Positions 11,214 through 23,589 of a DNA stretch of 64,000 nt are shown here, piece by piece (within the stretch, counting starts at the first letter, position 1; each line of letters starts with the position of its first letter). Source of the DNA: Molanna angustata. Taxonomy: Eukaryota > Arthropoda > Insecta > Trichoptera > Molannidae. The notes beneath the pieces are model-generated. The model was not told the DNA's origin, did no database searches, and worked only from the letters and a program-made list of their open reading frames with translations. The stretch is taken from contig OY754974.1 of the NCBI GenBank assembly GCA_963576475.1, positions 6,554,474 through 6,618,473 on the forward strand, in the 5' to 3' direction. The position numbers were made by a program, and so were the translations under genes.

Positions 11214-11605
11214 ATTGTCATCATCAACCTTAGCGTCACAACTCTTGATGGGTCCTAGCTGCCTCCAAGAATCTTCTCCACACTGCAATATCGTTGGCTG
11301 CCACCTTCCAGTTCTGCTGCCACATAGCTCAACAATCCGCGACAACGCCGTCCAACCATCGTAGTTTAGTTCTCCCTACGCTTCTCCTACCGGTTGGGTC
11401 AATAGACAACACCCTTTTTTGGGAGCTCCAGATCAACCACACGGTGTAAATGTCCCAACCAGCGTAGTCTGTTAATCTTAATGAACTTTTTTACGCTGAT
11501 GCTCTGGTAAAAATCATAGAGCTCGGTGTTTGACCGTCGTTAATGGGTCCATAATATATTATGCGTAGTATTTTTCTTTCAAATGCGTCCAGTCTGTTTT
11601 TATTG
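11214..11605 (-). pseudogene. RTE-type LINE 3' end, decayed
   Basis: Minus-strand fragment with fragmentary frames resembling the RTE C-terminal region (a DAFERKILRIIYGPI-like stretch near 11540-11590, then an HLHRVVDLELPK-like stretch near 11400-11450). It ends in a TGATGA-like tail at about 11214-11225. Several frameshifts separate the pieces. Related to, but a different subfamily from, the GTAT-tailed copies. Confidence 0.6.
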
Positions 11606-12635
11606 TACATATAAACATAAGTACAATAAAACATATGTAAAAAATGAAATAAAGAATAATCAAAGAAATATAAACAAAAATCATAAAATAACAAAAAAAG
11701 AACCCGATTCGACCTTTAGAAGTTACTATGCATATTCGTATATTGAACAGCAAAATATATCAATAGAGACACTCATTACCGAGTACCTATATGCAATCAC
11801 TCAATAGAGAGAATACATATATTAATTATTACTAGATTTCAAAATATAAATATGCCTGCGGAAAATAAGTCCGCCACGTTGTTTATAAAAATATTATTTT
11901 TTAATTATTATTATTATCTCTTATATAATTCAAATGTCACACTCGTAGGTATTGTGAATGGTTACTTTCAATTCATTTTATAGATTTAATTTCTTCTCAG
12001 CGATATTTATTTTTTACCCCCACTTTTTATGCACCTCGTGTTAAAGTTTCTGTAAAACAAACTGGTTGCGGCACTGGCAATACGTACCTCAACTAGCTGG
12101 CAACGATTGCCGCATGTAATCAGTGTAGACTTGTATTTGATTTCACAGTAGCAACTCGTGTGTAACTAAATAATGTTATATAATTTATTTATTCCCAACA
12201 GAAACGATGACAAAAATTGGAAAATATGGATATGTCATTTGAAGCATATATAAAGGGCCCACGCGATCACTCTACAAGCATGCGTAACGCATTTTTTTCC
12301 AACGAAAAGGTTTCACAATCTACGTGTATGCAAGTTGTAAACAAATCTACAATTTTGGTTTGTTGTTGATGAAAATATAAATATTATCTGCTTTTCTACC
12401 CAAAATGTTACGAAAATTTTCTGATGGTACAGTAAGGATAAAACAATCCTTCAAGAAACAAGTCAACCTTTATGTTTCATTAACACACCTAACCAAATTT
12501 CTCTACTCCAACTTGGCAATTTATTGATGGGAGAGTATTTAGTTAATGTTCGTTATTTTTGTTCAGTGGCACAATCCTAGAGGTGTTATTCATACATTGG
12601 AAATGAGGGTAAAAATATGAAATGTTGCATCTGAT
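11606..12635. other. unassigned DNA
   Basis: No supported feature. Confidence 0.45.
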
Positions 12636-12639
12636 CATT

Positions 12640-12830
12640 AAGGGAAAGGTGGAGGAAAATCGGGATGTCGACAGGAAGCGAATTTAATGGCTCAGCAATA
12701 CAACGTGATAGCAGACGAGGATTAGGACCATGGTGGAGCTATTTCCAGCCACAGACGATAGGGAGATATACTCTCTAGTCATCTGCAACGTCGGGGAACT
12801 GGAAGAAGAAGAATGAGAATGGCACAATGC
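12640..12830 (+). pseudogene. RTE-type LINE C-terminus, decayed
   Basis: A run with several stop codons reads like the end of an RTE ORF2: VEENRDVDRKRI, then MVELFPATDDREIYSLVICN. The paralogous piece at 37885-38085 has VEELFRTAHDRDAFSMVV in the same position. A GAAGAAGAAG stretch near 12801 would be the 3' tail. Confidence 0.5.
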
Positions 12831-12963
12831 GGCGAGGGATAGAGAGGCATGGAATTCGAGAAAGGAGTCCTTTTACGATTGATGGCTTATAATGATAAGT
12901 AAATGACTGGTGATAATAGTAACAGTAGCCTGAGAAGCCATTTTATGCAAAAAAATGAAATTG

Positions 12964-13490
12964 TCGGCCTTCGTGGCTAAGTTGATTAGATACCTATCTG
13001 ACTGCTGATCCAAATGTCCCAGGTTCGATTCCCGGTGAAGATATTCAATTGTGTATTCAGACGATTAATATCGTACGTCTCCAGAATGTGGCAACTTTTT
13101 ACTGGGTGCCTGATAAATTTATATTTGACATCATTATCATATTCAGTGGCTCCACAGCCCAGGATGGGCCTTGACCTTCTCAAGGAATCGTCTCCATTGC
13201 ACCCTATCAATGGCCTTTTCTCTCCAATTCCGCACACCGGCTATCTGAAGGTCCTTCTCGACTCCGTCCATCCATTGTAGTTTCGGCCTTCTCACACCTC
13301 TTCTTGCCTGCGGACGTGATGTGAGGATTCTTTTTGTTGTCTGGTCATCTTCCATACGATGCACGTGTCCTAATTAGCGAAGCCTCCCTATTTTCAGACG
13401 TTATTTGGTTCCTTGAATAGGCACTGTAGTTGTAGTTGTTTATATTTGACAAAGTGCATGCTAATTGCCCGAGAAGTTATAAAAAAAAAG
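12964..13490 (+). mobile_element. tRNA-derived SINE, family A, interrupted by an RTE copy
   Basis: The head reads GGCCTTCGTGGCTAAGTTGA with box B GGTTCGATTCCCGGTG. The body runs through CAGACGATTAATATCG, GTGGCAACTTTTTACTGGG and TTTATATTTGACA. It is then split by the insertion at 13131-13438 and resumes as TTTATATTTGACAAAGTGCA and GCTAATTGCCCGAGAA. Copies at 17780 and 54246/58108 show the uninterrupted order of these blocks at the break, which confirms the split. Confidence 0.85.
13131..13438 (-). pseudogene. RTE-type LINE 3' end inserted in SINE A
   Basis: The minus-strand frame at 13143-13364 (73 residues) reads RMEDDQTTKRILTSRPQARR, then LQWMDGVEKDL and HPGLWSH, the extreme C-terminus of an RTE reverse transcriptase. 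The tail is an ATGATAATGATG-like repeat. The insertion is flanked by a 13-bp direct repeat, TTTATATTTGACA, at 13118-13130 and 13439-13451. This is a clear target duplication made by target-primed reverse transcription. Confidence 0.9.
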
Positions 13491-13494
13491 AATT

Positions 13495-14190
13495 TATGTT
13501 TTTTTTGTACACAAGAATCGTTAAAATAATTCTTTTTTGTTGATATAATATTGACGAGCCGCTTTTGAAGTGACCCGGGGGCATAGTTTGTTCGTCCATT
13601 GTAATCGCCATGACTACCTTAGTATGTAAATTGTATAATGTCTAATACTTCTAACGTTTACGTATGTACATTCCTACTACACAAAATACACAACCATAAT
13701 TATTTTTACTTTGCAAACATTATCGCTTGTACAGATTCAATGGGGTAACATTTGAATGAATTCGTGGCTGAAGGGAGAATGACGGAATCAGTTTCAGTTT
13801 AAGCTCACAATTATTCCCAACATAAATAGACAGAATCAAAACCCTTTTAAAATTTATTATTCCTAAGTATATTCTTATGGAGTAAAGTATACATTTCTTT
13901 AGTTCATACATAACATCAGCATTACCAAAAAGCATATATCTGTTTTTAAACAAACGCTGCCATAAAAATACGGTCAAGCAGACATTAGTTTCGTATAACT
14001 TAGGTAATTGCTAAACTTTTCGAAATGACTGATTTTTTTTTTTAATAACTGAAGTTTTTTAGAATCTGGGTCCATTTTACTCTACCGAAAAAGTGGACTA
14101 TGTAGCTTTGTGAAGAGTTTGTAGTCTGTCTCAGTTTTATAAAGATTTGAGATGCAAGATTAAAAGCATAAATATGATTATGAATGAGTG
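13495..14190. other. unassigned AT-rich DNA
   Basis: No supported feature. Confidence 0.5.
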
Positions 14191-14194
14191 CTCA

Positions 14195-14430
14195 GACTAA
14201 GGACAAACTAAGGACGGGCATGAGAAGGTGCAAGGTAAACCTGGACTGATGGGGAATTCTATAGGCTGACCAGGACATGGCATGCGAGTGTGGGGAGATG
14301 CAGAACATATCACACCTGCTGAATTGCCCGCTAATGGAGGAAGGGTGCTCTGAGGAGGATCTATGCCGAGCAAATTTCTGGAGAGACACAATATAATAGG
14401 TTGGTGATCTTGGACACGGAAAGTAAATAA
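14195..14430 (+). pseudogene. LINE C-terminal Cys-rich region, fragment
   Basis: One frame reads MACECGEMQNISHLLNCPL, then MEEGCSEEDLCRANFWRDTI and a stop. The C-x-C-x(7)-H-x(3)-C pattern is the Cys/His knuckle found near the C-terminus of several Jockey/R1-like LINE ORF2 proteins. Upstream frames are broken. The exact clade cannot be set from this length. Confidence 0.6.
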
Positions 14431-14434
14431 GCAG

Positions 14435-15605
14435 TACCTTACTCAAAGCAAAATCACTTTCACTAAAGCACTAAAAACAGCATTGTTTCGTAGTGCAACA
14501 CAAGACTGAATTATCAAACTTCTTATAATGATCCTTAATCATTGATCGTTGTATAATTTAAAAGCATGTCAGTAATATGGCATGAATGTAAACGAGGAAA
14601 ATCATTTTTGAAAATACAGAAATTAATGCTATTTAGCTGTGTCTTTCTCTCTCTACGTACCCCACAAGGAGCATGACGTGATGTTACTGTGTGTATAATT
14701 TATTTAATTAATTTATACAATGATAATAAAAACCAAAGTGGTATTGGCATGAAGATTCCCTGGTGAATCAGCCAGTGCTGCAAACTGAAAAAAGGTTGAG
14801 GAGATCATCAGACATCCATCATTCATCTTACGACTGAGATCAGCCAGTAGGTCGATCAGTACAATCTTCGATTCCCGCCAATTCGCTCGTCAGTGTCAAG
14901 AGGAGACATCAATTCGCATTTTGGATGCTGCACGTGAGATGATTGATAAATCAAGATGACTCATTCGCTAATTGGATTGAGAAAATCAAAAGAAAAAAAT
15001 GTCCAATATACAATCTCAATTTATTATTTGAAGATAGTTGGCTTCTGTGCTGAATGTCGTGGTTCGATTAATTTGAGTAAAATTAATTTATTCTTTCTCT
15101 TTGACCTCATGACTGAGGATGGTGCCTATGCTTAATCACACGACGAATGGCTGCCTTTATAAATATAATATATTTAAAAGAGCTTTAATGAGAAATCCTC
15201 GCAAGGTGAAATGAAAGTCATATTAAAGGTTGTAAAAAATAGAATTATAAAAAATAATCTCGGTAGAGTTAATTTACTTTCCGTAGAATTCCATTAAAAT
15301 ACAGAACAGATAAATACTTTGTTTCACAATTCTAAATAAAATATTTTATTTTGTGTAAAGCTATTTCATTCAACAAGGACATTGTCAAAACTGTATAATT
15401 ATTGAGGGCTATTATCAAGACAATATTATATTCAATTTTGATTAAGTCCTCTTAGAAGGAAATATCTTTGTATACAGTATGATATATAAAGAATCTCAAA
15501 ACAAAGTGTATTTTATTCATTCAAATTTGAATGCTAATATGTATGTATTTTTAATGATAATCTTTTTGGTATATTTTACAGGTAGGTATATACACAAATA
15601 TGTAA
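14435..15605. other. unassigned DNA
   Basis: No supported feature. Confidence 0.45.
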
Positions 15606-15610
15606 TATAA

Positions 15611-16485
15611 TTGTACGGTAAAAAGGTGAATGATATTTTAATGGATCCCTTTTGGGATGTAGCTGTTTACATTGGACCTTCCTACATCTCTATATTATGT
15701 GGGTTTATGGATACGATACACGTAAATCTGTTAGCAAATAATATCTATGTCAATATAACCTTTTATTATGACATGTTTGATACATTTTGGATTTTGGCCA
15801 TCCCATTCGTATTATTTTATTTAATCAGTCGAATATCTACAGAAATGATACAGAAATTCCTATTTATTACGAAAATTAAAATAATTAAAAAAATTATATC
15901 CAAAGCTTACAGAATAAGCCCCACCGAAGCCCTGCCAATTTTGACAGGCTTAACCCCCCTTGATCTTGAAATTCAACGTAGAGGTGCTATTTTCAATTTA
16001 TTGCGAGGCCGTCCTTCTGTTATCGGTGACACTTCTTTTCACCCCCCTGATAGTCGAACGTCTCGTAGCTCAATTATGAGAAACGTGAGCGACACTCTAC
16101 TAAACATTTGGCAAAACCGCTGGACGACCTGTCTAGTTGGTAGAGTTACCTTTTTATTTTTTCCTGACGTGAGGTCGCGACTGAAATCTTCTTGAGTTGT
16201 TCCAGACTTTTGGACATCTCAATTTCTCACAGGACACGATAACTTTAAAAGCTATCTCCATCGCTTCAACATTGCTCCCTCTTCCTCGTGTCAGTTTTTT
16301 CAATGTCCGGACCAAACTTCGGATCACATCCTTTGGGAGTGTTCCCACCCAATTGTGTCCTCTTACAGATCGGAGCTCCTCGTTGCTGTCCGTGGATATC
16401 GAAGAACAATTATAAAGCCTTTTAAATTCTCGAAGAACAATTATAAACGATTTTGCCATAGACACGGTGCCTTATTATCCGAAGA
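15611..16485 (+). pseudogene. R1-like LINE, RNase H-proximal/C-terminal region, frameshifted
   Basis: The frame at 15611-16195 becomes LINE-like from about residue 97: SKAYRISPTEALPILTGLTP, LDLEIQRRGAIF, then WQNRWTTCLVGRVTFLFFPD. After 16195 the signal moves to another frame: FNVRTKL with a C-x(2)-D-x(3)-DHILWECSHPIV-like stretch in shifted frames up to about 16480. This order (linker, WQ..W, then a Cys/His knuckle) is that of R1/LOA-type ORF2 C-termini. The first 96 residues (15611-15895) show no match to this and may be flanking DNA. It is a truncated, broken copy. Confidence 0.65.
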
Positions 16486-16489
16486 TTCT

Positions 16490-17775
16490 CACTGACTTGT
16501 CTGTTTCCAGAGATCTTGGTCACTTCTCTGATGCGCTTTATATATATGGATCTGAAGTCGCCGACAGTCCGCAGGTGTGAATCTCAATTCGCACTTGCTG
16601 ATTGTTCTTTTTGCACCATGGTGCCGAGATTGCTAATCTAGAGGGCTCCATGAGCTACTCTTCTTGCCATGCATTGTTTTTTTTGTCGTTCATTCTAGCG
16701 TTCTGCGAAGGGGCCTTTGACAGTCCCCATATGAGTACCATAGGAGTAGCAAAAAAAAAAATTTTTGCAAAATTTTACAAAACCTCAAAGTCATATAAAT
16801 ATGTCATATTATTATTATGTCATCAAGAATTTTAAAAAATGTACATAGATTAAGAAAAAGAAATCCATAAGGTATCGTTTTAGGATTTGATAAAATGTCT
16901 TGACCCAAATGAAAAAAAAAATATCTTTCGACAATAAAATAGATTGCTTCTATTGAACTTAACAAAAAAAATAGAATCGAGTGCGACAATGTAAATCAAG
17001 GCATGCCCATTGAAAGAAATCACATTCCCGATATGTATCTTCCATTCCGAACTATGCCGAATGTTATTCGTGGAGTACATATAATAATAATAATAGTGAT
17101 TCGACGGTTAATTTTTTATCATCTACCCGTCATCGCTGGTGACGTGGACCCTGATAGATGCTACGGTTAGTTGACCGCCCGCGCGGTCACTATAAATTAC
17201 TATTTGTATGTGGTAATGATAATCATGTCGATAGTGTTGTAGCCTCCGGATGAATCAATTCCCGACCTCAGATCGATTGGGCCTATGTCGATCCTAAGCC
17301 GCGATCCCAGATGCCCAAAGATAGCGAACATATTTTTAATGAAGTAGGTACAAACCTAATCTATGGTCTATCGGGGTACTTTGTTTCAGATCCTCTATTT
17401 CAATATTTTGTAGATACAAGGTAGGTACATAATATCAAAAATGAAATGCCAAATTGTTTCCAACTGATTTGAATTTCTGGCTTATTTCAAGTTTAAGTTT
17501 AGGGAGAACCACAGGGTTCGCACATTGGACCGATAGCAAACATAATGTTTAATGTGCAAACCAAGTCTTTTTTTTTAGCGAGATTGTTTCAAATCCTCTT
17601 TTGATATTTTGAAATCATTATCAAAGAAATGCCAAATTTATTCCTAAATGTTTTTTTTTGATAGCTGGGTTATTTCGATTGTTTACGAAAGTAAGTCTCA
17701 AAGTTTCCACAGGGCTATACTTTGGACTGACATTTTGCAATATTAGCGCTTACAGCACCAATTGACATGAACATT
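16490..17775. other. unassigned DNA
   Basis: No frame or repeat structure is convincing. A small GC-rich inverted sequence, GACCGCCCGCGCGGTC, lies at about 17175-17190. Confidence 0.45.
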
Positions 17776-17779
17776 TAAA

Positions 17780-17965
17780 ACAAGTCGGCCTTCGTGGCTC
17801 AGTTGGTGAGGTATCTGACTAGTGATCCAAAGGTCCCGGGAGACACAGTTTTTAATTGTGTTCTCAGTCTGGATCTGTTTGTCTCCAAAATGTGTCAATT
17901 TATTATTGGGGGTGTGTTAAATTCATATTTGACATTGTACCTACCTGTTAGTTACCCGAGAATCA
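17780..17965 (+). mobile_element. tRNA-derived SINE, family A
   Basis: GTCGGCCTTCGTGGCTCAGT (box A region) is intact, but box B is lost by a small deletion: the sequence jumps from GGTCCCGGG to AGACACAG. The body ATTGGGGGTGTGTTAAATTC, CATATTTGACATTG and GTTAGTTACCCGAGAATC is complete. It serves as an uninterrupted reference for the copies at 12964 and 54246. Confidence 0.85.
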
Positions 17966-17969
17966 ATAT

Positions 17970-18312
17970 TAACGAAATAAAAGCGTACGCGCATTTAATT
18001 TTGGGTGAAAACTGCATTTATTCATTTGTCTTTATCTCTCCTTTTTTATATTAATCTATCTTTATTTTCATTTTAATATCTTATAGAAAAATTCGCACAT
18101 TATTCAAATTGATGATATATTATTTAGAGAATCAAAAAATGACATAATTTATACGTATTCTAGATTTGTTTACCGTTGAAATCATTAATAATATAATCTC
18201 CATAAAAATAACTGCATACTTTTTCAATATAAAATAAAGGTATAATATATTATGCATGACCTCTGAAAAAAACAAACGAATCAAATATCGTTTTCTATAA
18301 ACACAAACCGAC
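17970..18312. other. unassigned AT-rich DNA
   Basis: No supported feature. Confidence 0.5.
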
Positions 18313-18315
18313 AGG

Positions 18316-18462
18316 GGGGGGCAAGTCTGATCCAACTGGCGAAATCAAACCCTCGTGATTACCCATATCTTGGATATAATTATTATAGGTACTCCATTTA
18401 ATAATTATATCCATGGTATGGGCAATCGTGAGGGTTTTGATTTCGCCTATTTCACTGGCTAA
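18316..18462. mobile_element. palindromic MITE (GGGGGGCAAGTC family), right end decayed
   Basis: The left end GGGGGGCAAGTCTGATCC leads to GGCGAAATCAAACCC, GTGATTACCCATATC and TGGATATAATTATTATAG, then the mirror half up to TTTTGATTTCGCC. The terminal CCAGACTTGCCCCCC is missing on the right. Full copies are at 26288, 26477 and 46882. Confidence 0.8.
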
Positions 18463-18480
18463 TAAGATAACTAAATGTAC

Positions 18481-18775
18481 ATACATACATACATACAATC
18501 ACGGCATATCCCACAAAGTGGGGTAACGAGCGAAAGGTGTGCGGGTGTGATTGCCTTATAAAAGGGAGCACAACAGATCTGTCTATACCCACACACAAGT
18601 CTCGTCTCACCTAAAAGGCACTATATTCAGAATGGGTGGTGAACCTCATTGCTGAACTATGTGAGATGTTATTGTTGCCTGTTGTATTTTCGATTACCCG
18701 GCTCTTACGGGACACTCGAAAACAATAATAGAAAAGAGTGGAAGCACTATTCTAAGCCGGTGCCTCACAGCTAAC
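18481..18775 (-). mobile_element. Rep-G, GTAT-tailed dispersed repeat, uninterrupted copy
   Basis: On the minus strand it runs from GTGAGGCACCGGCTTAGAAT through AGTGCTTCCACTCTTTTC, CTCACATAGTTCAGCAATGA and CTTTCGCTCGTTACCCCA to GTGGGATATGCCGTGATTGT and a GTATGTATGTATGTA tail. That ending resembles the 3' end of the RTE subfamily (GGGACATGGCGTGATGGTATG), so it may be an RTE 3' UTR or an RTE-mobilised SINE. Protein coding is not evident here. This copy is the reference for interrupted copies at 23590-25020 and 38496-43655. Confidence 0.75.
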
Positions 18776-18779
18776 TAAA

Positions 18780-19390
18780 TGTATGCTGCGATTTAAGTCT
18801 ACGTAGTTTTATTTAGTTGGATTCGTATGTTTTTCTTTCGTTAAGAAATACATACAAAATAATAATATTAAAAATGTTTTTACATAAATAGAATTCGACT
18901 GAATTGATGAAGGTTTTTATCGACGTTAAATATTGTTTCTATCAAATATTATAATTGTGAAATATAAACAGTTTGATGATTCTTGGAGACTGGTCGTTAA
19001 AGTATTGATAACTCGGAATGGAAATCGTCATAAAGGTTTTTGGAGTTTTGATTTTTTTTTCATTTTGAAGGCATCGATCTTACCTACCAAAAATGTCTAT
19101 AGTTCGTCTAGCCCAACACATCTAGGATTTGAATATTTGCCTCCGGGTTCATGCGTACCTTTGCGGCGGCAACGTGGCACAATGATTAATGATGATTCTC
19201 ATATTACTGGGTACCTATCTACATACCTACCTATCCAACTAATAAAAATAACAATAATTATTATTAGTTTATTCAAATCCCAAAGAACTTCTCGTGGAGT
19301 GCAATGTGCTCATCTATTTATCAATTGCTTTCATTTTTTCCGTTTGATTTCTAAAGTAGTCAGGCACTCCGGATCGATGTCAATATTTGA
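18780..19390. other. unassigned DNA
   Basis: No supported feature; the long open frame crossing this region continues antisense through an RTE copy and is a shadow. Confidence 0.5.
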
Positions 19391-19404
19391 AAATATTTAT
19401 GATT

Positions 19405-20701
19405 TCTTCTTCTTCTTCTTCTTCAGCCTATTTCCGTCCACTCCTGAACGAAGGCCTCCTCCATTTGAATCCACGTCGTCCTGTCCTGTACAGTTTGCAT
19501 CCAGGATGTGCCAGCATATCTTGTTATATTGTCTCTCCACCGCAGCTGCGGCCGCCCCACACCTCTCTTTGTCATACGAGGTCTCCAAGTCACCACTCTC
19601 TTTGTCCACTTCTCGTCCGAGCTTCTGGCTACGTGTCCCGCCCATTTCCATTTCAGAGTCGCCACACGGTGGATTATATCTGTTACTTTTGTTCTTTCTC
19701 TCACCGTTTCGTTTCTTACCTTGTCTCTTAGTGACAGACCCAGCATGGATCTTTCCATAGCTCTTTGGGTGACTCGCAGTTTCTCGGCACTCAGTTTAGA
19801 GAGAGTTACTGTTTCTAGGCCATATGTAGCAACCGGCAGCACACACGCTTCATATACTTTCCTTTTCAGGTTTATGGGTGTTTTCCGATTTTTCAATATA
19901 TATCCCATTTTTCCGAAGGCACCCCAACTTAGTCCAATCCTTCTTTTGATTTCAGCCGTCTGGTTTTCTTTATCCAGTCTAATGCTGTGACCCAGGTATA
20001 TATAATTTTGAACATTTTCTATGTTCTTCAACCCTAATCTGAAAGTCGTTTGTGCCCATTACTTTTGTTTTTGCCAGGTTCATACATAGTCCCACATTTT
20101 TGGAGACCTTATTTAACTCTAGCAGCATTTCTGCCAGCTCTTGGGGGTTGTTGCTAACCAGGGGGCCTACGCAATATGCCTATTATGCGCTTATAATGCT
20201 TCTTTTTTAATATGTAAAAAAATATATTTGCGTAGGTATATTTTAATACATGTTCACATAATATATTAAAACTCAAATGTATTTCAAGTATATATTTACC
20301 AGGTTCAACGACAAAATAATGATAATTAATGAAATATAAAAACAAATGTCTATCAAAATACCACGTTCCAGACCAAATTTCAGTCGCTAATGACGTTTCA
20401 TTATTATCCAAAAAAACGTTATTTTTCCATTCCAAACGTCAGAAATATGGCACGTTGCCTACCGACGATAACCAGTTTGTATGGCCGTTGCTAGGCGTCG
20501 AAAAGAATCGTAGCGAATATAAGATCACGTATAAAGTATCGTTTATCAATGGCATGTTGCGTAGCCCTGTCACGTGACAACTGTCATTTCCATACATTTA
20601 GTTATCTTTGCTTATTCTCTCTATCGCTAAATTGGCATATTGCGTAGGCCCCCAGGACAATATCGTCAGCAAATCTTAGATGGATTATAATATCTTAGAT
20701 T
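19405..20701 (-). pseudogene. RTE-type LINE, 5'-truncated, with target duplication and nested MITE
   Basis: The minus-strand frame at 19423-20031 (202 residues) is an RTE reverse transcriptase C-terminus: NYIYLGHSIRLDKENQ, ATYGLETVTLSKLS, LKWKWAGHVAR, GRPQLRWRDNITRYAG, ending FVQEWTEIG. Upstream coding, partly in other frames, continues to 20160 and resumes after a MITE at 20653, where GACAATATCGTCAGCAAATC encodes the RTE palm-adjacent region. The tail is a GAA repeat (plus strand TTCTTCTTCTTC at 19405). A 12-bp direct repeat ATATTTATGATT at 19393-19404 and 20702-20713 brackets the insertion, fixing both ends. The catalytic palm is absent, so it is a dead copy. Confidence 0.9.
20162..20652. 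mobile_element. MITE with GGGGCCTACGCAATATGCC ends, inserted in RTE
   Basis: Terminal inverted repeats GGGGCCTACGCAATATGCC and GGCATATTGCGTAGGCCCC bound a 491-bp non-coding element. The host RTE reads through as TTGTTGCTAAC-CAG-GACAATATCGTC, with CAG on both sides (20159-20161 and 20653-20655), so the target duplication is 3 bp. A 3-bp duplication and G-rich ends fit PIF/Harbinger-like MITEs, but other superfamilies are possible. Near its right end it shares GTCATTTCCATACATTTAGT with the MITE at 36065-36225, so the two are related. Confidence 0.88.
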
Positions 20702-20714
20702 ATATTTATGATTA

Positions 20715-21685
20715 AAAATTTAAATTAAAATGTCGATCTAAAGCTTTTCAGCAATCTTAAATTGTCAACAAAATAAAAATATTATAACAATATTAAATTT
20801 GCCTTATTTTACGATTTTTTATTATAATGAACTACAAAAAGCACGTTCAACAACATATTCCTACAATATTTATAGAACTATTCGTACAAGAAATGTAGGT
20901 AACATTAAGTTGGCATCGCTTTATTTAATTTTTGTTTTTATCTTATTTCATAGCAGTAGCAAATTTAATTCTTTTCCTCCCCTTTCTTTCCCGTTACAGG
21001 CAAATATATCATATTTTTGTCTATTACACCCCCATGATATTTTTTATATCTCCATTTTTATTTATTCTTTGTTGTTATTTTGTATTTTCAATTATATTTA
21101 CTTATATTTGGTGAATGTCCTGGGGGAATTTGAATATTTACTAAATTTGGAATAATTTTCCTTTAATGCATTTCAAATGTGATGAAATTTGCTTATTATG
21201 AATTTTATATTGAATGACGCTGATCAAAAGTACTTAAAGACATAAAAATTTTCCCAAATATGAGATTGTTCACTTACATAATATACATATAATATATGTG
21301 TGTTCGTTGGTAAACCGTATGTAGTAGGTTTATTGGTACGGGCAGGTACAAATGTTGAAAGTTAATAGTAAGGAACATTGACGTTGTTATGACAGGTAAC
21401 AGAAGATACCATTGTTTTCATATCGATATCATTAGGTAAATAAACAAACAGTCTTCTCTCTATCTCAGGGCCATTATATGTACATACATACAGACACCAT
21501 GAACCTGAACCAACCCACTTACCATTCAATACAATTATTGTTATTGCTATTCTGATTGTTTGTACATAAACACTTGAGCGACTGGTAGACATTAAAAAAT
21601 AAACACACAGGTAGATTATGAATGCATTATTTATAAAAATTGACCGTGGTACTTCAAACCATTACTACGATAACAATATTATATT
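20715..21685. other. unassigned AT-rich DNA
   Basis: No supported feature; open frames here are low-complexity Ile/Phe/Tyr-rich translations of AT-rich sequence. Confidence 0.5.
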
Positions 21686-21687
21686 AT

Positions 21688-22390
<703 letters not shown>

Positions 22391-22925
22391 CTTATTTATA
22401 AACGGCTTGAATTGCCTTTTACAGATACATAAAAACACATGTTGTTGATACAAATTTATTGAATAAGATAAAAATTATCGTTTATTATAGGGTTTTTGGA
22501 TGACATGTGAGATTATCTTAGAACACGAAAACGTAAGTATCCTTTTTTTAAATTTTTGATAATTCTGAAACCCTATGATTGACTTTTTGGGTTTCTGAAT
22601 TCCCTTATTCACTTTCAGATTATACTTTCGGATCTAATTAGGCAAATATTTATTATTATTTTTATTATTATTATACAGTCACTTCGCGGGGCAACCGGTG
22701 AAAAACCCCAAACAACGAAAGAGTTCTCAAGTTGTTCAGTCACTGGCGTTCTTGGAGTAATCTTGTATCACTAAACGGTGCTTTATATATTTTTTTAACG
22801 GTGCTGGCAGATTTACTAATGATATTAATAATAATTAAGCACTACAAATAATAACACTCATTATTACTATTATAAACTTCCTCAAAATAATTAGCAGATC
22901 AATGCGTAAATTGCAAATTATTTAA
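22391..22925. other. unassigned DNA
   Basis: No supported feature. Confidence 0.5.
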
Positions 22926-22929
22926 TAGA

Positions 22930-23205
22930 ACAAAATAAAATGTAACAAATGAACCGATTAAGATTTCAATTGGGAATAAAAATAAATAATGATAGTAGAA
23001 GAAAAGTAAAAAAAAAACAATGATGATAGCATAAAAGAACAATTCATAGCAATGATATGAAAACTTAAGGATAAGGAAAGGAAGAGGAGAGGAAGTTGTA
23101 ATCAGGTGTTGTCAGATAAATATTTTTGTTTTAGCCTTTTCTTGAAGATGTTAAGTGAGATAAACTACGTTATATCAGGACTTAGGCTATTTCATATTAT
23201 TCTAC
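22930..23205 (-). mobile_element. LINE 3' end, minus-strand copy of the 8918-9484 family
   Basis: The plus strand reads GGAAGAGGAGAGGAAGTTGT, AATCAGGTGTTGTCAGATAA and CTTAGGCTATTTCATA. These are the reverse complement of 9110-9240, which encodes the C-terminus and start of the 3' UTR of the LINE at 8918. The reading frame is damaged. Confidence 0.75.
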
Positions 23206-23209
23206 GTGT

Positions 23210-23588
23210 ATTCATAATTACAGTTTTTTGTATTATTATCATTAATTAAAATCGTATGTGAACAAAGTATGTGACGTTACATAAATATTTTGTGATGATA
23301 AACTAATTGATAAGAAATAAAATTTATAAAAAGAGAAATATAAAATAATAACTTTATAAAAACAGTGGTCTCATAATGGATCGGTTTTGAAAGAGTTATG
23401 ACAGCATGAGTTGAACATGGCTAGTATCAAATTATTGAATATGGGAAAGTTAAGAAACTTTGAACTTGACTGTGATACGTCATTTTACTTCTTTCATTTG
23501 CTACCCAAATATTTTATGCTACATATGCATGACTGTTATCTGGAATATCTTAACGTTTCCCACATTAGTTTACTCACCGAATTTGAAT
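23210..23588. other. unassigned AT-rich DNA
   Basis: No supported feature. Confidence 0.5.
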
Positions 23589-23589
23589 A

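Noticed and set aside
15611..15895. First 96 residues of the 194-codon frame as a membrane protein
   Set aside because: Hydrophobic runs come from AT-rich sequence; LINE similarity starts only at about residue 97 and nothing supports a separate gene.
18933..19760. 275-codon plus-strand frame, and 160-codon frame at 19508
   Set aside because: Both run antisense through the RTE copy at 19405-20160; the minus-strand frame carries the family motifs.
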